DNA of 64,000 bases, taken from Parasediminibacterium sp046546515. Its GTDB lineage: Bacteria > Bacteroidota > Bacteroidia > Chitinophagales > Chitinophagaceae. Where the stretch lies: the NCBI RefSeq assembly GCF_046546515.1, contig NZ_JBKHKJ010000002.1, forward strand, positions 62,001 through 126,000, read 5' to 3'. How positions within the stretch are numbered: the stretch's first letter is position 1; each line of letters opens with the position of its first letter. The translations under genes and the position numbers were made by a program. Shown in pieces: positions 44,001 through 52,672 of the stretch. Under the pieces are notes generated by a model. The model was not told where the DNA came from, made no database searches, and was given only the letters and a program-made list of their open reading frames with translations.

Positions 44001-47000
44001 TTAGCCAAGGCAGCTGCCAAGGCACTAGTGGTAATGGTAGTACCACTTACAGAAACCACCGTGCCAATTGCAGTTGTTCCATTGGCTGCATAGATAGATT
44101 GCCCTGCGGCAATATTAGTAGCAGTGGCCACTACTATTGAGGTAGCACCAATACTTGTTGCCCCCGATACTTGGGTAGCATTTACCAATGTGCTGAATGG
44201 CTTGGAAGTGGCAGTATTAAAGGTGTAGTTTACACCACTTGCAAAACTGTTTAAAGTGCCTGTGATATTGGAATAATTTAAAGACGCATCCAAACCATTT
44301 GCATTACTGGTGATTACATTTGAGCCGCTTGCGAAAATTAAAGGGTAACCATTATATGGCTGAATAGTGCCAGTAGCCCCAAAGTTTATCGTTGCCCCGC
44401 TGGGTATGGTTGCGCTTTTTTGGCTAACTGCATTAAACCCATTCAGGTCTAAAACGGTACCGCTAGCCATGTTTAAATATGCAGATGCTGGCGAATTGGT
44501 GCCAGCACCAAACCATACAGCACCTTTTAGTACCACCGTATCGTTTGCGCCACTGATGGTTAAACCGCCTGAATAAGTACCAATAGGCAAATATTGCTTG
44601 CCAGTGCCATCGTATATCACTGTAGCTTTTGATGAGCTATTTGCCGAGAATGTGCCTGCCGTAAACGGTGCGAGGGCATTGCTTTCTACTTTCAGGGTTG
44701 CAGCCGTTTGCACGTCTACTGTTCCAGCTATTGAATTTCCAGCAGGTATTTGCAAAATGGTTGCAGATGAACCAGTCCCTACAACAACCTTGGATCCTGT
44801 GCCCGTAACTGTCCAAGTAGCATTGCTTGTCCAGCTATTTACAGTAACCGCACCTGTTATATTAAATATTTGCCCTGCGGCAGTAAAATTTGATGGGTTT
44901 ACATTCGCCGCATCTAACCAGCTTGCCAACACGTCCACATTGCCAGAACTGTATGTGAAAATACCTGGCGTAACTGCATTTGAAGAACCACTTGCTGGGC
45001 TGGTGCCAGAACCATTGGTGGCACTAACCTTGAATGTATAAGCTATGCCATTTGTAAGGCCATTAACAGTAATTGAGCCACTGCCTGCTTGACTTATAGT
45101 ACCTGTTATATTTCCAGGCGAGGAGGTGGCTGTATAACTTGTAATGGTAGAACCATTATTGTTAGCAGGGGCTGTAAAAGAAACAATGGCAGAACCTGTA
45201 CCGTTCACTACGGCAGTACCAATAGTTGGCGCATCGGGGGCAGCAGCAGAAACAAATGAATTTGGATTGCCAATACCATAATAAAATGCCGAGCCAGTAC
45301 CTAGTGCAGCAGCAGCAGACTGGGTTACAGTATATGGATTTGAACCACTAATAGCACCTAAAGCAGATTCTGCGTATGCACCGTTATAAGTGCCTAGTAT
45401 GGGTGAAGACAATGTGCCTGTAACATTACTGCCATTGTATTGGAAACTAAGGGTTGAATTACTTGCGGCACTAGACAAAACAGACCATTGCAAATTAACA
45501 ATGTTGCTAGTGCTTGCTGGTGCATTGGTAAATGTATTTTTTACGCCAACTGATATATTGGGCGAGCCAGTTGTGCCAGTGAATGTAATAGGGTTGTAGC
45601 TTGATGCCGTGCTGCCAACAGGGAAAGTAGTTGCAGCAGCAGGAACGCTTTTGACGGTTAAAGCCCCTGTGCTGTTGGCAACCACGAAACCAGAACTATT
45701 TGTGATAGTGTTGGTGGTGGCATTGAAACTGCCCAGTGTAAAGTTGTAATTAGACAATGCTATACTTGTAGCTGTAAGGTTGGCATTTGCCGTGATGGCA
45801 GCACCCAAGCTAACCGTGCCAGTTATAACGCTAGCTACTGTGGCAGAAGATGCATTGTTCCTAAAGTTAACATAGGCACTATTAGCCAAGGCCACCGTCA
45901 AGGCACTTGTGGTAATGGTTGTGCCACTTACAGAAACAACCGTTCCAATGGCAGTTGTTCCATTCCCTGCATAAATTGACTGCCCCGCCGCAATATTAGT
46001 GGCAACATTAACTACTATCGAAGTAGCACCACTACTAGTAGCCCCTACCGTTTGCGTGGCATTTGCCAACGTGCTGAAAGGGGTGGTGGTTGTTGCATTA
46101 AAAGTATAATTTACGCCAGAGGCAAACCAGCTAGCAATGGCAGCAGTGGATGAGCTATAATCTAAAGAAGCATCCAATCCGCTCGTGTTGCTTGTGATAA
46201 CGTTGCAACCTGAAGCAAATGTAATTCCATATCCAGTTAGTTTTATAGATCCTGTACCAAAATTGATGGTAGCACCACTTGGCAGGGTTGAAGTCCTTGA
46301 AATAGTTACACTATTCCCATTGAGGTTCAGGGTATTGCCTGTTAATATATTCAAAGAGGCCGACGATGGTGATCCGCTTACACCAGCCCCAACGGTAATA
46401 TTGCCATTTAGTATAACTGTATTGTTCGTTCCACTTACTTTAACCCCGCCAGTATAAGTGGCTGCTGGTAAATATTGCGTACTGGCACCATCATATATGC
46501 AAGCGGCACCGGCAGTACTTGTAGAAGTAAAAGTACCAGCAGTAAATGGCGGATTGGTATTACTTTCCACTTGAAGAGTAGAACCTGCTTGCACATTTAC
46601 CTTTCCGGCTATGGAATTGCCAGCAGGTATATACAAAGTAGCCGCATTTATGCCATCACCAACGGTTACTGCCGAGCTTGTGCCAGATATTGTCCATACA
46701 GCATTGGGCCCACTCCAACTGTTTACGCTAGTAGCACCTGTTATGGTAAATGATTGGCTGTTTGCAGTAAAGTTAGCAGGTATGCCACCACTGCCATCTG
46801 TGCTTACCCAGCTATTTACATCATCTACATTGCCACTATTGTACTTGAAAGAACCAGGCGTTAAAGCAGAAGTGGTGCTTCCTGCACCAGTCCCATTGCT
46901 ATTGGTGGCAGTGATGGTGAATGTATAGGAAATACCGTTGGTAAGGCCTGTTACCGTGATAGGGCTAGTAGTAGTACTACTTTGCGTTAAACTAACCGAT

Positions 47001-49219
47001 GGTGAAGATGTGATGGTGTACCCGGTAATTGCAGAACCATTCGCCGCAGGGGCAGTAAAACTTATAGTTGCTTGGCCTGTGCCTGAAACAGCATTGGTAA
47101 TGGTTGGCGCACCAGGGGCAGAACCAGAAATGAAAGAATATGGGTTGCCAATACCGTACAAATAAGCAGTGCCAGTGCCTAAAGCAGCAGCGGCTGATTG
47201 GGTTATTGTATATGGATTTGCCCCTGCAATAGAACCTAAAGCAGATTCAGAGTAGGAAGCATTGTATGTCCCTAAAACAGGGGAAGCCAATGTTCCTGTT
47301 ATATCGCTTGAATTATACTGGAAAGTAATTGTTGAATTGCTCGTAGTAGTAGACAATATAGACCATTGCATGTTTACAATATTACTCGTGCTAATGGGTG
47401 TATGGGTAAATGTATTTTGCAGCCCAACAGTTATATTGGGTGTATTAGTGGTTCCTGTAAGGGTAATTGGGTTATAATTTGTAGATGTAAGGCCAATAGG
47501 GAATGTGGTGGCACCTGTTGGTACACTATTGATGGTTACCAACCCTACCCCATAAATATAATTGCTGCTGCTGCCGCCACTTATACTGCCTGCTGTAATG
47601 TTATTGCCATTGCTATTTAATTTACCAGAAAGGGTTAAAGCACCTGTTAATGTAAGCGGGGTGTTCAAGGTGTTGGCTGTACCTATAGTAACACTACCAA
47701 CCGACAAAGCTGACGATGTAGTGTAAAAAGCAACTATCGAACCGGACGATATAGTTGTACTTAAAGTAGCTGTAACCGTAGAACTAGAAATGCTTGTTAT
47801 AGTACCCACAACCAATCCATTATAAACGATGGATTGCCCAGCTGCAATACTTGTTGGGGAAGTAACTGTAAAATTTGTACTAGAACCTTGGGTGTAATTA
47901 CTCGTAGTAGTTGTGCTAGCGGCAAAAGTGGCAGCTATTGGGTGACGGAAATTAAAATAAGTATTATTGGGTATGGCTACTGCCAATGCAGCAGTAATGG
48001 TATTGGAAGCAATGGAAGTAACAGTACCATAAAAAGTGCCTGCATTGTCATAAATACATTGCCCAGCAACAATGCCTGTTGCAGAAGTTACAGTGAATGT
48101 TTGAGCACCCGTATTTGACTGCGCCGAAGTTGAAGTTGTACCAACGGCAGGCGGGTTTCGCAAATTTATATTTTTGCCTGAAGCTATTGCTGCAAGACTT
48201 GCTGATGATGTAAGTGTAGTAGTACTTGGATTTACTGCTGTTATTGTCCCTACAGAACCATTTCCGTTCCAAATAGTTTGACCTATCAAAGCATTGTTGA
48301 TAGAATTAACTTGGAGAGTAAAACCACTACCAGCTGCAGCAGAACCTGTGTTAGCTACTATCGAACACAATAATTTACTATTGGTGTTCGAAGCGGTAAA
48401 CTGATAGTTAATGCCCGATGCTGCAAACCAGCCGATTGTACTTACATTAGTGGAGGGTAAACTTACGTTACCATCAATTCCTGTTGTGCTACTAGAAATT
48501 ATGGTGGAGCCAGATGCAAAACTTGGGTTATAACCAGTATACGGGCTAAAGGTAAAAGTATTACCCAAATCAATAGTACCACCTGACGCTACTACCGAAG
48601 TACCTTTTTTGACTGTAAGGTTATTGTTGTTTGTAATCAATTTTGCACCAGAAGCCACAGTAATACCAGCACCTGTTGGAGAACTTCCTCCATTGCCAGC
48701 CGTTACTGCACCAAGCATAGTAACTACTGTATTGGCACCTGTAATAGAAACGAAGCCATTGTAAGTACCCGATGGCAGGTATTGTTGAGCGCCACCATCA
48801 AAAGTCAAAGTACTCATAGTAGAACTTGTAGCATTAAAAGTAGCTGGTATAAAAGGGGGGTTAACTCCACTTTCCACTTTCAATGTTGATAATGTGGCTA
48901 CACTTACTGTACCAACTGCTATTGAGCTTCCTGTTGGTATATCAAGCGTGGCAATGCTTGTGCCATCCCCAACTACAATTGTTGAACCTGTACCAAGGGT
49001 CAATGTAGTACTTGCAGTCATCGTTGCATTTTTAACCCCTTGAATATTAAAGGTTTGACCTGCTGTGGCAAAACTTGCAGGTGTAGAACCAGAACCATTT
49101 GCAGCACTGTTCCAACTACCCAAGACATCAATATTACCAGATTGATAATAGAAAGTCTGCCCATTGACAAAAAGAGTAGATAGCAGCACAAACAAACTTG
49201 AGAGTATGCATTTTTTCAT
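41054..49219 (-). CDS. Giant non-catalytic beta-strand-repeat surface protein with T9SS sorting domain
   Basis: 2721 residues with a signal peptide (about 1-20). Three modules begin with the same YYQSGN-x-D, YNSGNVDD or YSSGNVDV motif (about residues 23, 790 and 1418), each made of Ser/Thr/Gly/Asn-rich beta-strand repeats, and the first two are followed by an Fn3 domain. A TWTGTVSTAWATASNW-type module starts at about 1963, and a T9SS type A sorting domain (LYPNPV, about 2640-2721) ends the protein. The modules are homologous to the N-terminal parts of the two downstream giant lyases, but no lyase domain is present. Likely roles are adhesion or glycan capture at the surface; this is inferred from architecture. 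It is the first of the three giants in transcription order and ends at a terminator. Confidence 0.82.
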   Translation of the reverse strand: MKKCILSSLFVLLSTLFVNGQTFYYQSGNIDVLGSWNSAANGSGSTPASFATAGQTFNIQGVKNATMTASTTLTLGTGSTIVVGDGTSIATLDIPTGSSIAVGTVSVATLSTLKVESGVNPPFIPATFNATSSTMSTLTFDGGAQQYLPSGTYNGFVSITGANTVVTMLGAVTAGNGGSSPTGAGITVASGAKLITNNNNLTVKKGTSVVASGGTIDLGNTFTFSPYTGYNPSFASGSTIISSSTTGIDGNVSLPSTNVSTIGWFAASGINYQFTASNTNSKLLCSIVANTGSAAAGSGFTLQVNSINNALIGQTIWNGNGSVGTITAVNPSTTTLTSSASLAAIASGKNINLRNPPAVGTTSTSAQSNTGAQTFTVTSATGIVAGQCIYDNAGTFYGTVTSIASNTITAALAVAIPNNTYFNFRHPIAATFAASTTTTSNYTQGSSTNFTVTSPTSIAAGQSIVYNGLVVGTITSISSSTVTATLSTTISSGSIVAFYTTSSALSVGSVTIGTANTLNTPLTLTGALTLSGKLNSNGNNITAGSISGGSSSNYIYGVGLVTINSVPTGATTFPIGLTSTNYNPITLTGTTNTPNITVGLQNTFTHTPISTSNIVNMQWSILSTTTSNSTITFQYNSSDITGTLASPVLGTYNASYSESALGSIAGANPYTITQSAAAALGTGTAYLYGIGNPYSFISGSAPGAPTITNAVSGTGQATISFTAPAANGSAITGYTITSSPSVSLTQSSTTTSPITVTGLTNGISYTFTITATNSNGTGAGSTTSALTPGSFKYNSGNVDDVNSWVSTDGSGGIPANFTANSQSFTITGATSVNSWSGPNAVWTISGTSSAVTVGDGINAATLYIPAGNSIAGKVNVQAGSTLQVESNTNPPFTAGTFTSTSTAGAACIYDGASTQYLPAATYTGGVKVSGTNNTVILNGNITVGAGVSGSPSSASLNILTGNTLNLNGNSVTISRTSTLPSGATINFGTGSIKLTGYGITFASGCNVITSNTSGLDASLDYSSSTAAIASWFASGVNYTFNATTTTPFSTLANATQTVGATSSGATSIVVNVATNIAAGQSIYAGNGTTAIGTVVSVSGTTITTSALTVALANSAYVNFRNNASSATVASVITGTVSLGAAITANANLTATSIALSNYNFTLGSFNATTNTITNSSGFVVANSTGALTVKSVPAAATTFPVGSTASSYNPITFTGTTGSPNISVGVKNTFTNAPASTSNIVNLQWSVLSSAASNSTLSFQYNGSNVTGTLSSPILGTYNGAYAESALGAISGSNPYTVTQSAAAALGTGSAFYYGIGNPNSFVSAAAPDAPTIGTAVVNGTGSAIVSFTAPANNNGSTITSYTATSSPGNITGTISQAGSGSITVNGLTNGIAYTFKVSATNGSGTSPASGSSNAVTPGIFTYSSGNVDVLASWLDAANVNPSNFTAAGQIFNITGAVTVNSWTSNATWTVTGTGSKVVVGTGSSATILQIPAGNSIAGTVDVQTAATLKVESNALAPFTAGTFSANSSSKATVIYDGTGKQYLPIGTYSGGLTISGANDTVVLKGAVWFGAGTNSPASAYLNMASGTVLDLNGFNAVSQKSATIPSGATINFGATGTIQPYNGYPLIFASGSNVITSNANGLDASLNYSNITGTLNSFASGVNYTFNTATSKPFSTLVNATQVSGATSIGATSIVVATATNIAAGQSIYAANGTTAIGTVVSVSGTTITTSALAAALANNAYINFRNPSATVTPGSITLGASVTANASVSSAGTLTFNAGKLTLGSNNLTIGSISGASATSYIDASGTGKLTLGLAANGTTIYPVGTATSYAPITVANQSGTASNLSVSINATLANMPGDATQVANLQWSVLGSAAVNANITYQFNSADLPSGFLLNSSCEVGDYKTNYVATQCAGTGIPASLGGNAYTVSANGFSIPTSGSNYYVIGNTGNVVVTATTWTGTVSTAWATASNWTNGVPTSNVDVVIASATKSPILAASQGVKNLTVNSGASLSINSGVTLSPTLNFTNNGTISGTGTLVLGSTSVQAYTGTGTVANFTLNNSNGLSITSGNTLNITGVLTLQKGVLTTGGNVVFKSNSIASSGTLAPVGTGGNSGSISGTVTVERYIPSGYRSYRDIAPGVYNTSNTLYNTYQESGSYSKSGYGMFITGGTGVAGTTSTPNSIDANHFDVSANGVKTAYTYINGNWATVANTNVLVTPFTGYRLLIRGDRSFNLYGTGIPNTPLGLLMYNATRLEASGTLVTGNVTYDPTGVTNAVTGSTYANSTYGLNNLTDTSYSLVANPYVCPVDWSLLTKGNLSSYYYYLDPTIGTTGAYVACNAAIKPYIQAGQAFFIQNLKGAGTNPTLTFTESAKAPSSTHTAVFGSISKIAISLLREVGAGTGSYHKMDEANVVFDKSYSNGIDNEDAPKLANSNDNLSLSEGNSRGLSIDSRQPATKDNNITIQLAQVAKANYQLQVDASSYSSNGLTPYVYDAYTKTYTALNNSLNTISFAADNTVEATYVNRLSIVFKPTVLAVNSITTTATLNNSKSAATVSWSTVGEDKVVGYTVEKSTDGTVYNSIITAAANNIATASYSYVDNNVSGTTYYRIKATSTDGSIAYSNVASVTKGEASIRYSLYPNPVINSKLNLKLENVNAGKYTVSIYNSIGQKVHEEVVSHAGGTATHAIHITNTLAAGSYSVILKQEGSKQFVYQTSLSVQP

Positions 49220-49517
49220 ATATCACGCGTTTTACAATCGTTTAAAAAGTAGGCTTGGTTGTTTTTATTGTATAATTAAGACATAAATTTTCAATTTAGA
49301 AAAACAATGGCATTCTGTTTTTCCTTTTTTGTGGGCATTCACAACATGCAACAATCGTTATCGTACCCAAGCTTAAATGGGCATCTTATATGAAAACGAT
49401 TGCATTAAGCACTAAGAGTACATAAGCTAAAAATATTTTTTAATTTGATGGTAATATTTTAAGATTTGTAAGATTATCAAAATAACTCCCCCTAATCTCG
49501 TTCATTTCAAAAAAGCC

Positions 49518-49605
49518 ATTTAACCGCAGGGATGCAAAGATTTTACGCAAAGAGTTATCTCCTTTAAGGTAAAACGTTTCACTTAGAGAAGGTAATGAAC
49601 GGTGC
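49518..49605 (+). repeat. Dispersed repeat R, copy 3
   Basis: ATTTAACCGCAGGGATGCAA, then a GCAAAG word and AAGGTAAAACGTTTCACTTA followed by GAACGGTGCAG. Very similar to copy 1 at 11622, in the same orientation. Confidence 0.75.
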
Positions 49606-49729
49606 AGTTCCACTAATTAAATGATAAAACCGTATTAGTAATGGTTTCAAAATAATTTTCCCCAATGTAATCGATGTCTTATTCATGGCTAAAGCCTTAT
49701 GCCCCCTTTGTGTTTGCAGTTCAGCAAAC

Positions 49730-50115
49730 ATCCTATATGGGGGAAATTTCGGATACTCATGGGGGAATATTTCCCCCATATAGGATTTTTATTTTGGTCT
49801 ATATACTTATCCGTGCCAATTTTGCATTAAAGGGAGAACTAGGGGCATCTTGGCATTGCCTCCCGCATCGGATGTTAGTTGTCTTAAGAAAATGATAATT
49901 CACTATCAAAATCTTATCAGTTTCTTATCAATAAACTATCATTTTCCTATCATAAAACTATCATTCTGTTATCAATTAAGTATCATAAAATTCACTTTTA
50001 TTATCATAAAAAATAAGGAGGAAAAACAAATAAATAGCTGTATAACAATGAGTTACAAACAAAAAGAGAGACTCGAAAAAAAAATTCCGGAAAAAATCCA
50101 TTACAAATCTTTGCT
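49730..50115. repeat. Composite repeat element, copy B (left side lost)
   Basis: Begins with a palindrome whose 18-bp arms (49730-49747 and 49769-49786) match perfectly and whose outer part equals copy A. The flank ATTTTGGTCTATATAC matches copy A. It continues with the TATCA array (49904-50012) and the right terminal motif (50038-50056; reverse complement GTAACTCATTGTTATACAG, 15 of 19 matches to the left motif of copy A), then about 60 bp still similar to copy A (CAAAAAGAGAGAC, then ATCCATTACAAAT). No left array or left terminal motif is found in the 400 bp to the left. Confidence 0.75.
49904..50012 (+). repeat. 11-bp tandem array, TATCA core (copy B)
   Basis: Ten units start at 49904, 49915, 49926, 49937, 49948, 49959, 49970, 49981, 49992 (10 bp, TCA only) and 50002. 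Nine have an intact TATCA. The six bases between cores vary. The short ninth unit is also present in copy A, so the two arrays share ancestry rather than having arisen independently. Confidence 0.9.
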
Positions 50116-50203
50116 TTCCCCTCTTTCCTTTTCCCTCTCTTTTTGAAGAGGGCTGGGGTGAGGTTGAAGGGTTTGTAGGGATGTAAAAAACAAGCAATAA
50201 CCG

Positions 50204-51238
50204 CTAGTTGGCCTTGAAACTATATACTGTTTCCCAACTGGTTGCCTCACCTACAGACACTAAAACGGCTATCATGTGTTCGGGGCAAAAGGCATTCCGC
50301 CATATATACAAATACGGGGCTATCACAGGCTTATCGCCTTTTACATGAACTGCGGTTTTGGTTTTTGTATTCGCTAATTCAAATTCATTTACCCCGTTTG
50401 TATTATAAGCACCTTCTACTGGCGCAGCGCCAACCAGCTCATCAGCCAACTGAAAAGTAGTAGCACCAAAATGGGCTTTGGCACTAAATGTATTCTTAGG
50501 GTTTATAGGGCTGGGGTAAGTTAACACATAATTATCGCTGGAAGGATTATCGTCGAACCTAAAGAAATTGTGCGAATAGGTAGTTGTTTCAATTGGTTTT
50601 ATGCCCGTGTTTTTTAGGCTGTGGAACACTTTTATAACGGTGCTATTTGGCAAAAGCGTAATCTTTTTTGTATAAATATACCCATAACCATCATCGGTAG
50701 ATAGGGTATGCGTAAACAGCACCCAATCTTTGCCGTAAGTTGTTTCCCACTTGCCATGATTGATTATCGTATATCTTTTGGCGAAATAATAAGCCGTGTC
50801 CTTGTCTTTCAATAAGGTGCCTACCCCCACTTTTACAAAGGGTTCCCCTGCTTTTGCTTCTTGGTAATTCAGTGGTTTCCTAAATTCTTCCGAAATGCCC
50901 GTACCTGTGCCAGTGTTGTAAGGGTCGTGGATGCCAAACGTATCTGTTTTACCAATATACCCCTTCCATTCCTGAAAAAACGTGTGCTTTTTATAGGTAA
51001 CCTGTGCCATAAAGCCCGACCAATCGAAACGTACTGCACGGTAATAACCGTTGGCAGTATCGGGAAGCAGGATTGTGGCTTTCAGTTTTCCATTACCAAT
51101 GTTTATATATGGGAAACCATCTTGATATTTAACTTTTTGGGCAAATGCTGTATTTAGAATTAATCCTAGCAGGAAAACTACAACAACCGTATTTGCTTTT
51201 TTATTTCTAGCGGAAATATATGTTTTGATGAAATTCAT
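50204..51238 (-). CDS. Secreted protein with galactose-mutarotase-like beta-sandwich
   Basis: 344 residues with an N-terminal hydrophobic export segment (about 17-34). The mature part opens with YINIGNGKLKATILLPDTA and carries YYRAVRFDWSGFMAQVTYKKHTFF (about 66-89), a motif seen in carbohydrate-binding proteins of the aldose-epimerase/mutarotase-like fold. Strand-rich sequence continues to the end. No proven catalytic set is recognised, so it may bind or epimerise a sugar. The gap to the SGNH gene upstream is 14 bp, so they should be co-transcribed. It is the last gene of the compact enzyme operon before the repeat-rich gap. Confidence 0.65.
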   Translation of the reverse strand: MNFIKTYISARNKKANTVVVVFLLGLILNTAFAQKVKYQDGFPYINIGNGKLKATILLPDTANGYYRAVRFDWSGFMAQVTYKKHTFFQEWKGYIGKTDTFGIHDPYNTGTGTGISEEFRKPLNYQEAKAGEPFVKVGVGTLLKDKDTAYYFAKRYTIINHGKWETTYGKDWVLFTHTLSTDDGYGYIYTKKITLLPNSTVIKVFHSLKNTGIKPIETTTYSHNFFRFDDNPSSDNYVLTYPSPINPKNTFSAKAHFGATTFQLADELVGAAPVEGAYNTNGVNEFELANTKTKTAVHVKGDKPVIAPYLYIWRNAFCPEHMIAVLVSVGEATSWETVYSFKAN

Positions 51239-51252
51239 TATGATATAATTGC

Positions 51253-52629
51253 TTAATTAATTGCTTCTATTGCAAAACTGTGCTCAATAGGCTGCGCAGC
51301 TTTATACGCGTCTTCACGGTAATTATCAAAGTCCTGCCACAATTTGGCTTGGTTAGGTTTCACAACAAGATATTTTTCGAGTTGCGGTTTGTAATAAGTG
51401 TTGGTTGCAAATTTCGTCTTCATCAATACATCAAAATATTCTTTTAGCGCTGCTATATCTTTATTGCCTTTATAATCATTTACCACTTTAAACTCAACAA
51501 ATTCAATGGTTCGCAAATCAGCAACTGCCTTCCACATCTTGTCCAAAGCCTCCCTCACTTTTTGTGCTTGCAGGTATTGGGGCGTGGTGGTATAAAGCGA
51601 TAGGTTAATGCCACTTGCCAGTTCATCTGCCGAAAAAACACCAATCAAGGCATTGTCTATAAGCAACTGGTTGCGTTTTGCTGCATTTTTTATCACCAAT
51701 TTCTCTACTGCCAAATCATTGATAAATGGCACCAACTCCAGCCCTTGCTTTTGCCGCTCAGAAGCAGGGAATGGCAAGGCATTTTCTTTAATCTTTAAAT
51801 TCACCCCATTCTTTTCAATTATATACTTAGTAATGGTGCAGTTCTTGCTTTCCATATTGCTCGTCTTTGCATCCTTATCAATAACAATTTCTGAAACATA
51901 CTGGGGGGCATTTGTAGTTTTTAAGAATTGGTAGGCCATGATTAAATGCCCTGCTGGGCCAGGATGCACCCTGTCTGGCCCAATAATAGTAGCGGTATCA
52001 TTTTTCTTTTGCAACTCGTTGTTGATATTGTTCAGTATAGACCAATAGTCAACCACTGGAAGGTTGTATTTATCAGCCAAAGATTGGATGTAATCTGCAC
52101 AACTTTTCAAGGCATCGTTTACGCCAAAGTTATTTTCCCGTTTTATGGCAGCAGTCTGGTCGTAGATGGTAGGCTTTTGCAAAATAACCTTTATCCCTTT
52201 TTTCAAAAAGATATTTACAATGCTATCCAGCCTAATTTTATAGATAGCAATAGCCTCCTCCCGCTTGGCAAGCGTATCTGCATTGGTAGTAGGATAGATG
52301 GTATATAACCCACGATTCACATCATTCATTCCCAACTTGATAACTGCATAGGTGGGTTTGTGGATCAATATATCGTCATCCATTCTTTTCAGCACGCCGC
52401 TGCACACATCCCCCGAAATGCCGCAATTGAAAAAAGTAACAGGCTGGTCGGGGAATCTGGTTACATAATAAGTCAGGATATTATGGTAAAAATCACCATT
52501 GTTGGTGATGCTATTTCCTACAAAACAAACCCTGTCACCAGCTTTAAAAATAGGTGACTGTGCCAGTGTTGTAACAATTGAAAAGGCTACCAGTATACCT
52601 GCCAAAAATGCTTTCATTGCTTTATTCAT
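51253..52629 (-). CDS. SGNH/GDSL-family esterase
   Basis: 458 residues with a signal peptide (about 1-23). A second Met four codons in (52617) is also a possible start. All SGNH blocks are visible: block I VGNSITNN with S40, block II G73 (CGISGDV), block III N102 (KLGMNDVN), and block V D219-x-x-H222 (PDRVHPGPAGH). The C-terminal third (about 260-458) is an additional helical region of unknown role. Enzymes of this type remove acetyl or other ester groups from polysaccharides and would expose the glycan to the lyases or fucosidase. It follows the GH95 gene by 43 bp on the same strand. Confidence 0.85.
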   Translation of the reverse strand: MNKAMKAFLAGILVAFSIVTTLAQSPIFKAGDRVCFVGNSITNNGDFYHNILTYYVTRFPDQPVTFFNCGISGDVCSGVLKRMDDDILIHKPTYAVIKLGMNDVNRGLYTIYPTTNADTLAKREEAIAIYKIRLDSIVNIFLKKGIKVILQKPTIYDQTAAIKRENNFGVNDALKSCADYIQSLADKYNLPVVDYWSILNNINNELQKKNDTATIIGPDRVHPGPAGHLIMAYQFLKTTNAPQYVSEIVIDKDAKTSNMESKNCTITKYIIEKNGVNLKIKENALPFPASERQKQGLELVPFINDLAVEKLVIKNAAKRNQLLIDNALIGVFSADELASGINLSLYTTTPQYLQAQKVREALDKMWKAVADLRTIEFVEFKVVNDYKGNKDIAALKEYFDVLMKTKFATNTYYKPQLEKYLVVKPNQAKLWQDFDNYREDAYKAAQPIEHSFAIEAIN

Positions 52630-52672
52630 TGTTTTATTACTACTATGGTGAGTGGTGGTTTTTTTATACTCG

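Larger units (their letters stand above)
49220..50203. other. 980-bp non-coding interval
   Basis: Contains repeat R copy 3 (49518-49605), composite element copy B (49730-50115) and a pyrimidine-rich block ending in GGCTGGGGTGAGGTTGAAGG at about 50150. It separates the enzyme genes of the polysaccharide locus from the giant genes. The leader of the 2721-aa gene (49220-49500) is AT-rich without a clear promoter box. Confidence 0.65.
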
